Source of the DNA: Pseudanabaena sp. lw0831
GTDB lineage: Bacteria; Cyanobacteriota; Cyanobacteriia; Pseudanabaenales; Pseudanabaenaceae
Direction of reading: 5' to 3'
Assembly: GCF_016584665.1 (NCBI RefSeq)
Contig: NZ_BBJB01000069.1
Location: forward strand, 1 to 64,000
Length of the DNA: 64,000 nt
A program made the position numbers and the translations under genes. Shown here piece after piece: positions 33,267-42,021 of the stretch. The notes under the pieces were generated by a model. The model did not search any database. It was given only the letters and a program-made list of their open reading frames with translations, and was not told where the DNA came from. Numbering within the stretch: position 1 is the stretch's first letter; every line of letters starts with the position of its first letter.

Positions 33267-34072
33267 CAATCTTCGCTTCTGCCTTCCATCTCCTTACTAA
33301 TAGAATCACCTATCTTGAGAATCTTGCCAACTTCCGTTAGAGGAATGCATGTATTCAGAGCAAGGCGGTAGAAATGATTGAAGCGCGATCGCTCTATGTT
33401 TGCTGGTAAAGTTGCCTCTCTTTTGCGAGTGAAAATCTTTTGAAATTCTGGATAAACTTCCCCAGTGAAGGAGTCACGGGTGGGTACGGGACAACGCTGA
33501 CAGGGATTTGTGCCGAGAAACTGGACATCGCCAATTTTAAAGGGAACCGTTTCACCTGATTTGGCAAATAAATGATCTTCCCAAAATGGTTCAGTATCGC
33601 TAATCTCTAAGTTAGTACGGAAGCGATCGCGAATTTGCTCAAGACTGATTTGGGGATTTTCATACCAACTCTGGACAGTGGCAAGAGTTGCTTCTGAGAT
33701 TACGGTTGCGCCCCATGCTTCAGGATCATCAGGAAATCCATTACTAACATTTTGACGCAGTTCTATAGATTGATCAAAAAATTTACTTAACCAATCAGTG
33801 AGCGCATCTCGATCTCGATCTAAATGAAAAGTGAATACTTCTTGCCGATCTTGGATTTGCAAATGCACTAGCCGATCGCCTAATTCGTACTTTGCTCTAA
33901 TTAAATGAATCTTGGTATTGCGCTTGGCATTGATGTATTTCCCACCTTTATCAAACATGGCAAATTCGCGATCGCCTTTTAATGCGCCACCACCAGATAT
34001 CTCGACCTCATTTAATGCAATCAGATCTAGCGATTTGATTGGAAAAATCAGAATTTTACTTAGCTTTGCCAT
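33266..34072 (-). CDS. MOSC domain protein
   Basis: A 268-residue protein with an N-terminal MOSC beta-barrel region (KLSKILIFPIKSLDLIALNE, GALKGDREFAMFDKGGKYIN) and the C-terminal MOSC core with FLGTNPCQRCPVPTRDSFTG, whose Cys is the expected sulfur/metal-handling residue. MOSC proteins act in molybdenum-cofactor sulfuration or molybdoenzymes with a bound ferredoxin; no 2Fe-2S domain follows here. ATG 34072 is chosen because upstream residues (open to 34159) are unlike the family. A link to the XdhB molybdoenzyme of the window is possible but unproven. Confidence 0.85.
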   Translation of the reverse strand: MAKLSKILIFPIKSLDLIALNEVEISGGGALKGDREFAMFDKGGKYINAKRNTKIHLIRAKYELGDRLVHLQIQDRQEVFTFHLDRDRDALTDWLSKFFDQSIELRQNVSNGFPDDPEAWGATVISEATLATVQSWYENPQISLEQIRDRFRTNLEISDTEPFWEDHLFAKSGETVPFKIGDVQFLGTNPCQRCPVPTRDSFTGEVYPEFQKIFTRKREATLPANIERSRFNHFYRLALNTCIPLTEVGKILKIGDSISKEMEGRSED

Positions 34073-34162
34073 GATAGAGATTATTTTGCGATCGGGAGAT
34101 TTTCCAGTCTCTTGACAGAAGACAATATCTTCTTCGTCTAAATTCCCTGCAACAATCAAGTA

Positions 34163-34369
34163 TTAATTTTTTATTTGTTTGGATTGGCGAAGTTTTGCAA
34201 TATCTGACCAAAATTCATCTCGTCTGACATTCTTTAAGATCTGTTGATGTTCTTGGGTGTAGTCCCCATGTCCCCAGTCAAATTCTTGCAAAAATCGAAT
34301 GGTGGCAATCTGACCTAAGTTTTCCAATAAAACTTGGTAGCCTTGTTCACGAAGTTTAAGGGATGTCAT
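34163..34369 (-). CDS. Small protein paired with a PIN-domain gene
   Basis: 68 residues: TSLKLREQGYQVLLENLGQI, ATIRFLQEFDWGHGDYTQEH, then RRDEFWSDIAKLRQS. This pattern is recurrent in cyanobacteria, often beside a PIN protein. Here it follows the PIN gene and overlaps it by 14 bp. Toxin genes usually come second, so this reversed order is noteworthy if it is the antitoxin. Confidence 0.7.
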   Translation of the reverse strand: MTSLKLREQGYQVLLENLGQIATIRFLQEFDWGHGDYTQEHQQILKNVRRDEFWSDIAKLRQSKQIKN

Positions 34370-34841
34370 TGTTAGATTCTCCTTCAGTTTGAAAAATAGA
34401 CATTAACCAAGTAACTGGGTTTGAGATTGTAACGTTAATACTATTAGCATAACGTTTTGCTCTACTGATCAAGCGATCATCGGTTGTTAGCAACACATCT
34501 ACTTTACCAATTTCAGCACAGGCAATGTGAAATGAGTCGTAGAGTCCAAAGCCTAAGTTTTCTAGTTCTTGGGATCGCTGATCGATATTACTATCAAGCA
34601 TTATTGAGGCACTTGCTAAATTTAGCAATCGTTGCACATTTTGTGATTTCTCAAGGTTTTTCATTTTTAAGAGTTCTGCATCAATGGCTTCACTAGAAAT
34701 CAGTTCCCATTGCTTTGCTACGATTCTCTCAAAAATTGACAGGATCACTTCGCCTTCTAATCGAATTCTCTCCTGTGTCCAGTCATCAAAGGGACGGTTT
34801 AAGCAGCAAACATCTAGATAAAGTTTATAGTCTTGATTCAT
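34356..34841 (-). CDS. PIN-domain protein
   Basis: 161 residues. LYLDVCCLNRPFDDWTQERI at residues 7-26 has the first Asp and a marked CCLNRPFDD motif; AIDAELLKMKN has the next acidic residue; FGLYDSFHIACAE and VLLTTDDRLISRA give the later acidic positions. A probable ribonuclease toxin. It starts at ATG 34841 and its 3' end overlaps the small partner gene. Confidence 0.85.
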   Translation of the reverse strand: MNQDYKLYLDVCCLNRPFDDWTQERIRLEGEVILSIFERIVAKQWELISSEAIDAELLKMKNLEKSQNVQRLLNLASASIMLDSNIDQRSQELENLGFGLYDSFHIACAEIGKVDVLLTTDDRLISRAKRYANSINVTISNPVTWLMSIFQTEGESNNDIP

Positions 34842-34894
34842 TTGTTTATCTTGGCGACAGTATTTAATCTCTTTTGGGGGTTCTTCTTATAAAT

Positions 34895-36316
34895 TTATAT
34901 TTTTCTCAGTCGGCGGAGATCTATTTTGGCGCGGAGTTCATCTTTGATTCTTGCCAAGATTGAATCTTCGTCTATGGTGTCCAAGATCCTTTTAACGACG
35001 GCTTTTGGTCCATCAGCTCCCCATGATGCGCCGTTGGCAAGATATTCTTTAGTAACTAGTCCGAGCGCGTAGGTGGAAAACCCTGCTACCCCTGCCTGTG
35101 CGATCGCAACTGACACATAACCACCCAAAGTCAAACCACCAGTCACAGGTGCAGCAATGCCCAGTAAACCTTTGAGGGAACTTAATCCAAATGTGGCAAG
35201 AAATTCGCTGGCACTAATGCCGCCCATGCCGATCGCAATTTTTTGCATTAGCGAAATTGCGCCACGATTGCTCATGTTGATGCCATAAAGCTTGGAAAGC
35301 GCCACGATCATTGAGATATCGATAATTGCGGCACTGATGACATCAATTACAGTGAATGGGTTAACGGCGATCGCGACGGCTTGGGTAATTACGCAATTCC
35401 AGATGATGCGATTGGCTTGGCGATCGCGCACAAACATTTTGCGCTGTACCACCCGCTCCTGCACCATATCGGCAAACATCATGGTATTTAAAGCAATTAA
35501 AGATTTACCTTCGCGATCGAGCACCTCCAGAATTTTTAGCTTTAAATCTTCGATTTTGGGCTTCCCATTGACTAGCTCGGCTTCAAAAGAGCCATCGGGC
35601 TGACGAATGGCTTTTGCTACCAATGGTGATGCAGCAGTCATCACAATTTCATCTTCAGTTAATAACTCACGTACTCGCTCATCGCGAATTTTGGCGTATA
35701 TAGCCATACGGTCTTCAGGCGGATATTGGTCGATTTTGTTGAATACTAACAAAATCGGTTTACTTGCTCCTCTCAGTTCCGACAGCGCATCATATTCAAC
35801 CTTAGTGATATCGCCCGCGACGATAAATAAAATTAAATCCGCTTGTTGAGCGATCCGTTTCGCGAGTTCGGCTCGGCCTTCGCCATCGACTTCATCAATC
35901 CCAGGAGTATCAATTAATTCAATTCTTGCCTCACCTCGTCCCTGAAATGAAGCTTTGAGAATTGTGCGATCGCCATTAGTTTGCATCGCCTCTCGTGATA
36001 TCTGCCACTCTGCGGCTTGCCGATTGGTAGTCACACCATGCAAGGGGCCAGTCTCAAAAACTTGACCACCCATTAGCGCATTAAGTACAGACGATTTGCC
36101 ACGCCCCACCATGCCAAATACTGCTATTTGTAGAACTTGACGCTCTAATTTATCCAGCATTTGTTGCAGCTCTTCTAGTGGCTCCTCTAGTCCACGCCGC
36201 TCTCGTTCTGACAAGTCCAGATTTGCGACAATATCTCTTAAAGTGCGCTGTGCTTGGCGATAATTTAGCTCCTCAAAAATCTCATCAAAGCTAAGAAAGT
36301 TTTCATCTTGTGGCAT
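34895..36316 (-). CDS. GTP-binding protein with C-terminal DUF697 membrane domain
   Basis: 473 residues. An N-terminal helix (about 1-55) precedes an Era/dynamin-like GTPase: G1 GMVGRGKSSVLNAL at about 69-82, G3 DTPGIDEVDG near 135, G4 LVFNKIDQYP near 193. The C-terminal 180 residues are DUF697, with hydrophobic stretches (AVAIAVNPFTVIDVISAAII; SLKGLLGIAAPVTGGLTLGG) that likely insert in the membrane. The family is common in cyanobacteria and implicated in membrane or stress functions; the exact role is unknown. Monocistronic. Confidence 0.88.
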   Translation of the reverse strand: MPQDENFLSFDEIFEELNYRQAQRTLRDIVANLDLSERERRGLEEPLEELQQMLDKLERQVLQIAVFGMVGRGKSSVLNALMGGQVFETGPLHGVTTNRQAAEWQISREAMQTNGDRTILKASFQGRGEARIELIDTPGIDEVDGEGRAELAKRIAQQADLILFIVAGDITKVEYDALSELRGASKPILLVFNKIDQYPPEDRMAIYAKIRDERVRELLTEDEIVMTAASPLVAKAIRQPDGSFEAELVNGKPKIEDLKLKILEVLDREGKSLIALNTMMFADMVQERVVQRKMFVRDRQANRIIWNCVITQAVAIAVNPFTVIDVISAAIIDISMIVALSKLYGINMSNRGAISLMQKIAIGMGGISASEFLATFGLSSLKGLLGIAAPVTGGLTLGGYVSVAIAQAGVAGFSTYALGLVTKEYLANGASWGADGPKAVVKRILDTIDEDSILARIKDELRAKIDLRRLRKI

Positions 36317-36352
36317 AACATCGCTAGGTAAGTAAGAAGGCTTAATTATTTG

Positions 36353-36427
36353 TAGGATGCGTTAGTGCAACGTAACGCATCTATTAGTCAAGAATGATGG
36401 GTTACGCGATCTCTAACCCATCCTACG
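36353..36427. repeat. GTAGGATGCGTTA-type dispersed palindrome
   Basis: GTAGGATGCGTTAGTGCAACGTAACGCATC (given here only as a class name; arms quoted short: GGATGCGTTA / TAACGCATC) with an outer pair GTAGGATG... / CATCCTAC at 36420-36427. This class is widespread in cyanobacterial genomes. It lies upstream of the GTPase gene in the 36317-36729 gap. Confidence 0.7.
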
Positions 36428-36457
36428 TTAATTGCACTAAATCAAAACCGAAAAAGG

Positions 36458-36486
36458 AAGTTGCGGCGCGAAGCGCCGCAACTTCA
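36458..36486. repeat. GCGGCGC-tip hairpin, divergent promoter region
   Basis: GAAGTTGCGGCGC / GCGCCGCAACTTC with a GAA loop, extending imperfectly to an AAAACC...GGGGTTT foot. It lies between divergent GTPase and Tic22-like genes. No gene is seen in the remainder of 36317-36729. Confidence 0.8.
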
Positions 36487-36729
36487 CCTCTGGGGTTTAG
36501 GAACTATACTTATGATATTCGAGTCTTAGAAGTTGACAATATACGCACAAACTAGTTTGAAGCTGGTATAAAAAGGTTGTCTTTTTGCGTGAAATATTGT
36601 TAAAGTTGCCAGAAAGTTACTTTCGGACAATGATTATCTTTGACTTTTAACTTTTCAAGGCTCATTCACACTGTTGTGCATTCCGAATCTCAAATAAACC
36701 TCATAAATAGTATTGTAGCTAGGAGAAAT

Positions 36730-37542
36730 ATGTCCGTATTCAAGTCGTTGGTTAGTCTAGCAGCCACCGCAGGTGTTGCAGGGGCGATCGCTGTTAGTCC
36801 CATATTTACTCTCAAAGCTGAAGCCCTTACTGAAGCCCAAGTTTTGGAGAGATTGGGCAGTATTCCTGTTTTCACGATTACTGATGATAAAGGCTCACCG
36901 CTCTTAGGTGCAGTTCCTCCGCAACCAAATGTTAAGCCCGATGACAGCCAGCTTTTGTTTTTCTTCCTTGGTCCCGACGAAGCGCAAATGATGCTCAGTC
37001 AAGTCCAAAAGTCGAATCCTGAAGTTGGTAAAAAGGCTCAAATCATCGTGAGATCGATGAATGATGCTTATAAAGTGATTCGCGAGAACAAAGACAAAAA
37101 AGTCGTTTTCCAGTTTATCCCTGCTAAGGCAAGTATTGACTCAGCACGGACGATCTTGACTGCGCAAGGAGTTGCGGCTGACAAAATTCCTAATGTGCCA
37201 GTTTTCTTTGCGATCGGTGGTCAAGCCAATAACCAAGGCTTACTAACCATGAGCATTGATCAGAATGGTAAAAAGGAGCAAGTTGTCCCATTCTTCCTTG
37301 ATAAAACTGACCTACAAAACCTGCTCGATCGCGCTAGCAAAGATCAACCCGATGTTACTAAGGCAACTAAGATTCAAGTTGCTTCACTGTTCCAAGTTCT
37401 AGACTCGATGGTGTCCAAGGATAATAAGCCCAATCCCGAAGTCGAACGCTTCCAGTTTGTGCCATCGCGCTCTTCGTTTGAGTACATTCTCAAGAACACT
37501 AAGCAATCTGCTACACCTCAGGTAGCACCAGCTAAGAAATAA
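36730..37542 (+). CDS. Tic22-like periplasmic protein
   Basis: 270 residues. A signal peptide covers about residues 1-29 (SLAATAGVAGAIAVSPIFTL followed by KAEA). The mature part has two Tic22-like repeats: LERLGSIPVFTITDDKGSPL, and later PNVPVFFAIGGQANNQG with VVPFFLDKTDLQNLLDRA. Cyanobacterial Tic22 is a periplasmic or thylakoid-associated chaperone for outer-membrane biogenesis. ATG 36730 is preferred because AGGAG is just upstream; the frame is open to 36640. Two hairpins follow the stop. Confidence 0.9.
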   Translation: MSVFKSLVSLAATAGVAGAIAVSPIFTLKAEALTEAQVLERLGSIPVFTITDDKGSPLLGAVPPQPNVKPDDSQLLFFFLGPDEAQMMLSQVQKSNPEVGKKAQIIVRSMNDAYKVIRENKDKKVVFQFIPAKASIDSARTILTAQGVAADKIPNVPVFFAIGGQANNQGLLTMSIDQNGKKEQVVPFFLDKTDLQNLLDRASKDQPDVTKATKIQVASLFQVLDSMVSKDNKPNPEVERFQFVPSRSSFEYILKNTKQSATPQVAPAKK

Positions 37543-37572
37543 AAAAAAAGGGGCGCGATGCGCCCTTTTTTT
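37543..37572. terminator. Terminator after the Tic22-like gene
   Basis: AAAAAAAGGGGCGC / GCGCCCTTTTTTT around GAT with a T-run: a classical terminator for the plus-strand gene. Confidence 0.85.
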
Positions 37573-37574
37573 AT

Positions 37575-37600
37575 AGGAGCGCATCGCGCTCCTTTTTTTT
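37575..37600. terminator. Second terminator hairpin
   Basis: AGGAGCGC-ATC-GCGCTCCT followed by eight T's, three bases after the first hairpin and touching the stop codon of the convergent DUF3086 gene. Confidence 0.8.
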
Positions 37601-39122
37601 ACCAGTCCCAATCAGAATCTTGATTATTACGTCCGCGATTATTTCCATAGCTGGTATCACGAGGATCGCGATCGCCATAATTACGACTCGGATATTCCCG
37701 TGCACCATAATCACGATTATCACGTTCTTTGGGCGGCGCATAATCGCGACTCGTATCCCTTGGATTATCGCGAGGAGACTCACGGATGTAGTCACGACTA
37801 TTGGTGCTTTCTCGGCTGCTATCCCGGTTCATGTCGCGGTTCATATAAGCAGAAGGGGCAGCAGGCTTAGATTCAGGTGCGCCGCCAAAAGCGATCAAAA
37901 GAGGAAATCGCAGCAAATCTACGGCGATTAGTTCTTCAGACTCATCAATAACAACTAAAGGGCTTAGCCCTTCTTTGACAAGGCGATCGCCTTTAGTTGC
38001 GAGTGGCTCAGGATCTTCAAATAGGGCAATACCTTTGTCAGAGCCAAAATGCTCTCTGGTCAAGCCCAGACAATCTTGGAAACCGCGTCGCCATTCGCCA
38101 AGACGTTCGGGCGAGGTGGCGAGGACTAGTACCCGCAATTTTTCGCCATAAACTGCTTTTAAGACGGAGATTGCTGCCGAAGTGACTAGAATATTTTGCA
38201 AGCGCGTTCCCATCGTGCGGATTGCCCCACGTCCAGACTGCTCAAAAAACCACTTTGATACGCGATCGGCATGGACTTGCTCAAAGGTTCGTCTGAGCTT
38301 CCATGCTGGCCCATAGTAATCGGGCAAGGTTCGGTAACGCTCTAAAAGCTGATCGACCCGTTGTTTATATTCAGCAAAGGTTTGCTCAGATAGGCGTAAT
38401 GGCTCAGCTTCTTTAGCTGGCTGCTTGGCAGTGGGTACTACAGTTTCGGCTACAGGCTGAGCAGTTGGAGCTACAAGGTTGAGTTTTTCAGCGCTAGCCA
38501 CCAAGTCTTGCAAGCTACCAACCAGATAGTCTTTAAACCCTTGAACCCTTATAGCGATGTCTTGAGATGTACCTGCATAGGTGCTAGTCATTTCTTTGTC
38601 AAGGCGCTCTTTTCGTTTTTCAAGGACTGCGATCGCTGCTTGTAGTTCTTGTTTTTGATATTCGAGCCGAGCGACATCAGCTTGAGCCAACCGAATAATG
38701 CCTGCCTGTAAATCGTCTAACTGGTCTTGGAGGATTTTAGACTTAATGTTTTTAAGACGCTCTAGCTCTCCCCTAAGCTCAGACTCTTCTTGCTTAAGTT
38801 GATTAATGATTGTTAATATTTCTGAGGTATTAAAACTATCTTGTGGCTGTTCCTCTAGTTCAGCTTCTGTGATAAAGGCCTTAATTTCTAAGTTTTTAGA
38901 TTCAATGTCATCACCCTTATCATCAGTCGATAGCTCGACACGATTGTCAAATAGAGATTGATCGATCTGGACATTTTCATCTATTGACTCACCAACGGCT
39001 TCAACGATCTCATTGTCTGATTTATTTTCTAATGACGCGATCGCTTCAGGGGATTCTCCTTGGTGAGATTGATCTAAACATTCTTTTAAATTTTCTTCTA
39101 CAGGCAATTGATCGGACTCCAT
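37599..39122 (-). CDS. DUF3086 protein with coiled coil and Arg/Asp-rich tail
   Basis: 507 residues. 1-110: acidic, low complexity. About 110-195: coiled coil (QLKQEESELRGELERLKNIK; LEKRKERLDKEM). About 230-420: the conserved cyanobacterial DUF3086 region (YYGPAWKLRRTFEQVHADRV, KWFFEQSGRGAIRTMGTRLQ, LSPLVVIDESEELIAVDLLR). About 425-507: a tail of repeated RD dipeptides with Tyr, Asn and Ser, ending SDWDW. The function of the family is unknown. The disordered tail suggests condensate formation or RNA/protein binding, which is inference. Confidence 0.82.
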   Translation of the reverse strand: MESDQLPVEENLKECLDQSHQGESPEAIASLENKSDNEIVEAVGESIDENVQIDQSLFDNRVELSTDDKGDDIESKNLEIKAFITEAELEEQPQDSFNTSEILTIINQLKQEESELRGELERLKNIKSKILQDQLDDLQAGIIRLAQADVARLEYQKQELQAAIAVLEKRKERLDKEMTSTYAGTSQDIAIRVQGFKDYLVGSLQDLVASAEKLNLVAPTAQPVAETVVPTAKQPAKEAEPLRLSEQTFAEYKQRVDQLLERYRTLPDYYGPAWKLRRTFEQVHADRVSKWFFEQSGRGAIRTMGTRLQNILVTSAAISVLKAVYGEKLRVLVLATSPERLGEWRRGFQDCLGLTREHFGSDKGIALFEDPEPLATKGDRLVKEGLSPLVVIDESEELIAVDLLRFPLLIAFGGAPESKPAAPSAYMNRDMNRDSSRESTNSRDYIRESPRDNPRDTSRDYAPPKERDNRDYGAREYPSRNYGDRDPRDTSYGNNRGRNNQDSDWDW

Positions 39123-39188
39123 AAAGTTCTCATCGCATCGTGCTTTTCTATTTTATACCAATTTTAAATATAGCGATTTGCAATCTGT

Positions 39189-39314
39189 CGGCAAAAGAAA
39201 CCTATAAAAGCACAGATCCCCGACTTTTTTTGTGGCTGTCAAAATCGATCTGTGATTGCATAGTAAAAGTCGGGGATCTCAATCGCTGCATCTTCATTTT
39301 CTATGCCTAGCTAC
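39189..39314. repeat. Dispersed ~125-bp repeat, copy 2
   Basis: Matches 1289-1416 in the same orientation, with the internal inverted repeat AGATCCCCGACTTTT / AAAAGTCGGGGATCT. It occupies the middle of the 39123-39429 gap; nothing else is seen there. Confidence 0.75.
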
Positions 39315-39429
39315 TTACAGAGCTTTACGATCAAAATAACTTTCCCCTCGCTACCTGTAACCAACGAAACGCGAAAATGCTATAAACGCTATATAATCGC
39401 TAGTTGATACGTTAACTTTTCTGTTTCTA

Positions 39430-40707
39430 ATGAGTAAAAGTAAGATCACTATTCTTGTTGTTGATGACACTCGATATAACCTGCAAATTCTATCAATTAT
39501 GCTAGCTAACCAAGGCTATGCTGTTTTAGAAGCTACAAATGGAATCGACGCGATTGATCTTGCCAAAACTCATCTACCAAGCTTGATTTTACTAGATATT
39601 AGAATGCCTGAGATGGATGGATATCAAGTTTGTAGCCATCTCAAAAATAATCCATCAACGCATCAAATCCCAATTATCTTTATTAGCTCGATTGAAAATG
39701 TAGAAGAGAAAATTGAAGCGTTTACTGTTGGTGGCATAGATTTTATTAATAAGCCTTTTCATTTAATCGAAGTACTAGCAAGAGTGGAGACTCACATACG
39801 GGTAAGCTCACTTCAAGCACAGCTTTTAGAGCAAACTAAACTTTTAGAGATGCAGAATATTAGTTTGCAAAAAGAAATCTCTAGTCTGACAGGACTTAAC
39901 TGGGATTTATACTCGGAGGTAAAAGAGGCTATTGACAGACAAGAGATGAGATTGTTCTATCAGCCAATTGTAAATTTCCAGACTGACTTAATCACGGGGT
40001 TTGAAGCGCTAATTCGCTGGCAACATCCACAGCGGGGCTTGATTGCTCCTATTGATTTTATTGATATTATCGAAAAAACAGATTTAATCTATCCAGTTGG
40101 GCGGTGGGTACTGAATACTGCTTGCCAACAATTACAGAATTGGCAACAATCTTTCCCCAAATATACGGATTTGACGATGAGTGTAAATGTATCAACTAAG
40201 CAGCTTTCAGAGTTTAACTTAGTGGAATATATCCGTGAGATATTACAGGAATCACAAATTAATCCCCATAGTTTAAAACTAGAAATAACTGAGAGTACAG
40301 TCATGGGCGATCGCGATCGCACTTTACAGATTCTCGATCAATTAAAAGATCTAAATATTCAGTTTTGTATTGATGACTTCGGTACAGGCTATTCATCTCT
40401 AAGGCGGCTAACTGACTTTCCCATTGATATTCTCAAAATAGATCGCTCTTTTATTAATAATGAAGAATGGGTAATTGTCAAAGCAATTGGCACATTAGCT
40501 TTTACGCTAGGAAAGAGTGTTGTAGTTGAAGGGGTAGAGACATCTACTCAGCTAGCAATTCTCAAAACTTTATTTGGCTCTTCTTTAGATAAATGTTACG
40601 GTCAAGGATATTTATTTGCTAAGCCACTTGATGCTGAATCTGCTTCCCAGCTTTTAGCAAATAATATAACCTTTATAAGGGGTGCACCTCAAGTTTGCAA
40701 TGAGTAA
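39430..40707 (+). CDS. Response regulator with EAL (c-di-GMP phosphodiesterase) output
   Basis: 425 residues. Receiver at about 5-125 with phospho-Asp in LILLDIRMPEMDGYQ, and a coiled linker. The EAL domain at about 165-415 has EALIRWQHP (EAL motif), LKLEITESTVM, CIDDFGTGYSSLRRL, LKIDRSFI and VVVEGVET. All metal and catalytic residues appear present, so it should degrade c-di-GMP when phosphorylated. No partner kinase is next to it; the GGDEF gene at 60348 makes the opposing activity. Confidence 0.94.
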   Translation: MSKSKITILVVDDTRYNLQILSIMLANQGYAVLEATNGIDAIDLAKTHLPSLILLDIRMPEMDGYQVCSHLKNNPSTHQIPIIFISSIENVEEKIEAFTVGGIDFINKPFHLIEVLARVETHIRVSSLQAQLLEQTKLLEMQNISLQKEISSLTGLNWDLYSEVKEAIDRQEMRLFYQPIVNFQTDLITGFEALIRWQHPQRGLIAPIDFIDIIEKTDLIYPVGRWVLNTACQQLQNWQQSFPKYTDLTMSVNVSTKQLSEFNLVEYIREILQESQINPHSLKLEITESTVMGDRDRTLQILDQLKDLNIQFCIDDFGTGYSSLRRLTDFPIDILKIDRSFINNEEWVIVKAIGTLAFTLGKSVVVEGVETSTQLAILKTLFGSSLDKCYGQGYLFAKPLDAESASQLLANNITFIRGAPQVCNE

Positions 40708-40719
40708 TTATACTTAGGG

Positions 40720-40977
40720 CTAAAAGCCACTAAAATCGTTAGATTTTGCAATATCAATACATGACAAATAAACGAAGTTCATGGTTTGAGTGCTAGTTTC
40801 TTTATCAGACTTGCGCCTATGTCTCTCGACAAATCTCTCTAATCCTCGATAAGTATGCTTTCCGCTCATAATTCCCATGATGATGATCAGCAGGATTTGC
40901 CATAAATCGTCGCGACTCCCTTGGGCTTCTCGTGGATCGGGTACTGCCTTGAGATAATCTACTAAGCTTTTACTCAT
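40720..40977 (-). pseudogene. ISAs1-like transposase, N-terminal fragment
   Basis: 85 codons. The first 55 residues (SLVDYLKAVPDPREAQGSRD, DLWQILLIIIMGIMSGKHTY, RGLERFVERHRR) match the DDE_Tnp_1-associated N-terminus of ISAs1-type transposases. The rest is unrelated and the catalytic DDE domain is missing. The remaining gap 40978-41153 holds only an AAGGGGGATTGAGGGGGATC short repeat. Confidence 0.7.
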
Positions 40978-41153
40978 TTTTTGCCTAGTTTGAATTTATT
41001 GGCTAAAATTATCCACCAAATGTCTTTCTTATGTCTACTTTTTACTTTTATTGTTTACTTACTCATTCTTGAAACAGCCCAGCCCTTTTTAAGGGGGATT
41101 GAGGGGGATCTCTTAGAGCTTTTGACCGCAGCAAGTAATTCTTAAATGGTTTC

Positions 41154-41849
41154 TTAGGAATTTAAGGAAATAGCAATCTGCTGATTTTCCTCTATGTTTG
41201 TGGCTTGTAAATTAGGTAGTGGAATAGTTTGGGAATTGTCAGCGATCGCAGGGATGACATCCTTTGTTGGTAGAGTCATTTCCATAGAAGGATATAGCCA
41301 CCATGCAAATAACCTTGTCATCTGTGGCATCAGTAAATAGGTCATCGTTGGCACGGCGATCGCTGTCACTACTGCCACTCGTAACACTAAAGGCAACATC
41401 CCCAAAAACTGTTGAAAAATTGTAGAAATTATTGTAATTAAAGGGAACACAGCTAGCCAAGTCACCAAAGCCATCTTATAGCGAGGTGGTGGTGCGATCG
41501 CGGGTTTACCTGGTAGCGTAAACCAAGTTTCTAAACCAGTTAGCACTTGAATCTGTGGAGGACTAATGGTAAGAGGTTCGGCGATCGCAAACCAGTGCTG
41601 GCGTTCTGCCGAGGCTTCCCAATGGCGTAAATTGCTCAAGCGATCGAACTTAAAGATGATGCGATATTCTGGGTCATCAGCATTGACTGGACGAAATACA
41701 TTGCTGCCCAGATAGCCAGAAAATTGTCCACAAGCATTGGTTACACCAGTCAAAAAAGCTTCAAATTCATCTTTGCATTCTGGTTTAACTCGTCTAGCGA
41801 TCGTTACCGTAACAGAAGGATCATTAAGTTTTGGCTGAGTTTCCGACAT
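41154..41849 (-). CDS. Antibiotic-biosynthesis-monooxygenase (ABM) domain protein with membrane tail
   Basis: 231 residues. About 10-100 form an ABM-type ferredoxin-like domain (VTVTIARRVKPECKDEFEAF; YRIIFKFDRLSNLRHWEASA). About 125-180 hold two transmembrane helices (MALVTWLAVFPLITIISTIF; LVLRVAVVTAIAVPTMTYLL). The C-terminus is soluble and low complexity. The family has been linked to quinone or ROS chemistry but the substrate cannot be told. Monocistronic. Confidence 0.8.
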   Translation of the reverse strand: MSETQPKLNDPSVTVTIARRVKPECKDEFEAFLTGVTNACGQFSGYLGSNVFRPVNADDPEYRIIFKFDRLSNLRHWEASAERQHWFAIAEPLTISPPQIQVLTGLETWFTLPGKPAIAPPPRYKMALVTWLAVFPLITIISTIFQQFLGMLPLVLRVAVVTAIAVPTMTYLLMPQMTRLFAWWLYPSMEMTLPTKDVIPAIADNSQTIPLPNLQATNIEENQQIAISLNS

Positions 41850-41937
41850 ACAGTTTCAATTGGGTTGAGCGTTTAGCCTTTAGTTGAATGCAACGATGCT
41901 GCAAAAATCCTATAACTATTTTCATTCAATCAAACCA

Positions 41938-41988
41938 CAACAAAAATTTTAAAAGTGTTGCAAAGCAACACTTTTAAAATTTTTGTTG
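41938..41988. repeat. GTGTTGC-tip hairpin element
   Basis: CAACAAAAATTTTAAAAGTG with its mirror arm around TTGCAAAGCAA, followed by the shared flank TCGGGTTGGAGCGCAAAACA. It is downstream of the peptide-binding protein gene, between it and the start of the ABM gene. Confidence 0.85.
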
Positions 41989-42021
41989 TTTCGGGTTGGA
42001 GCGCAAAACACTGTTGTTTTT

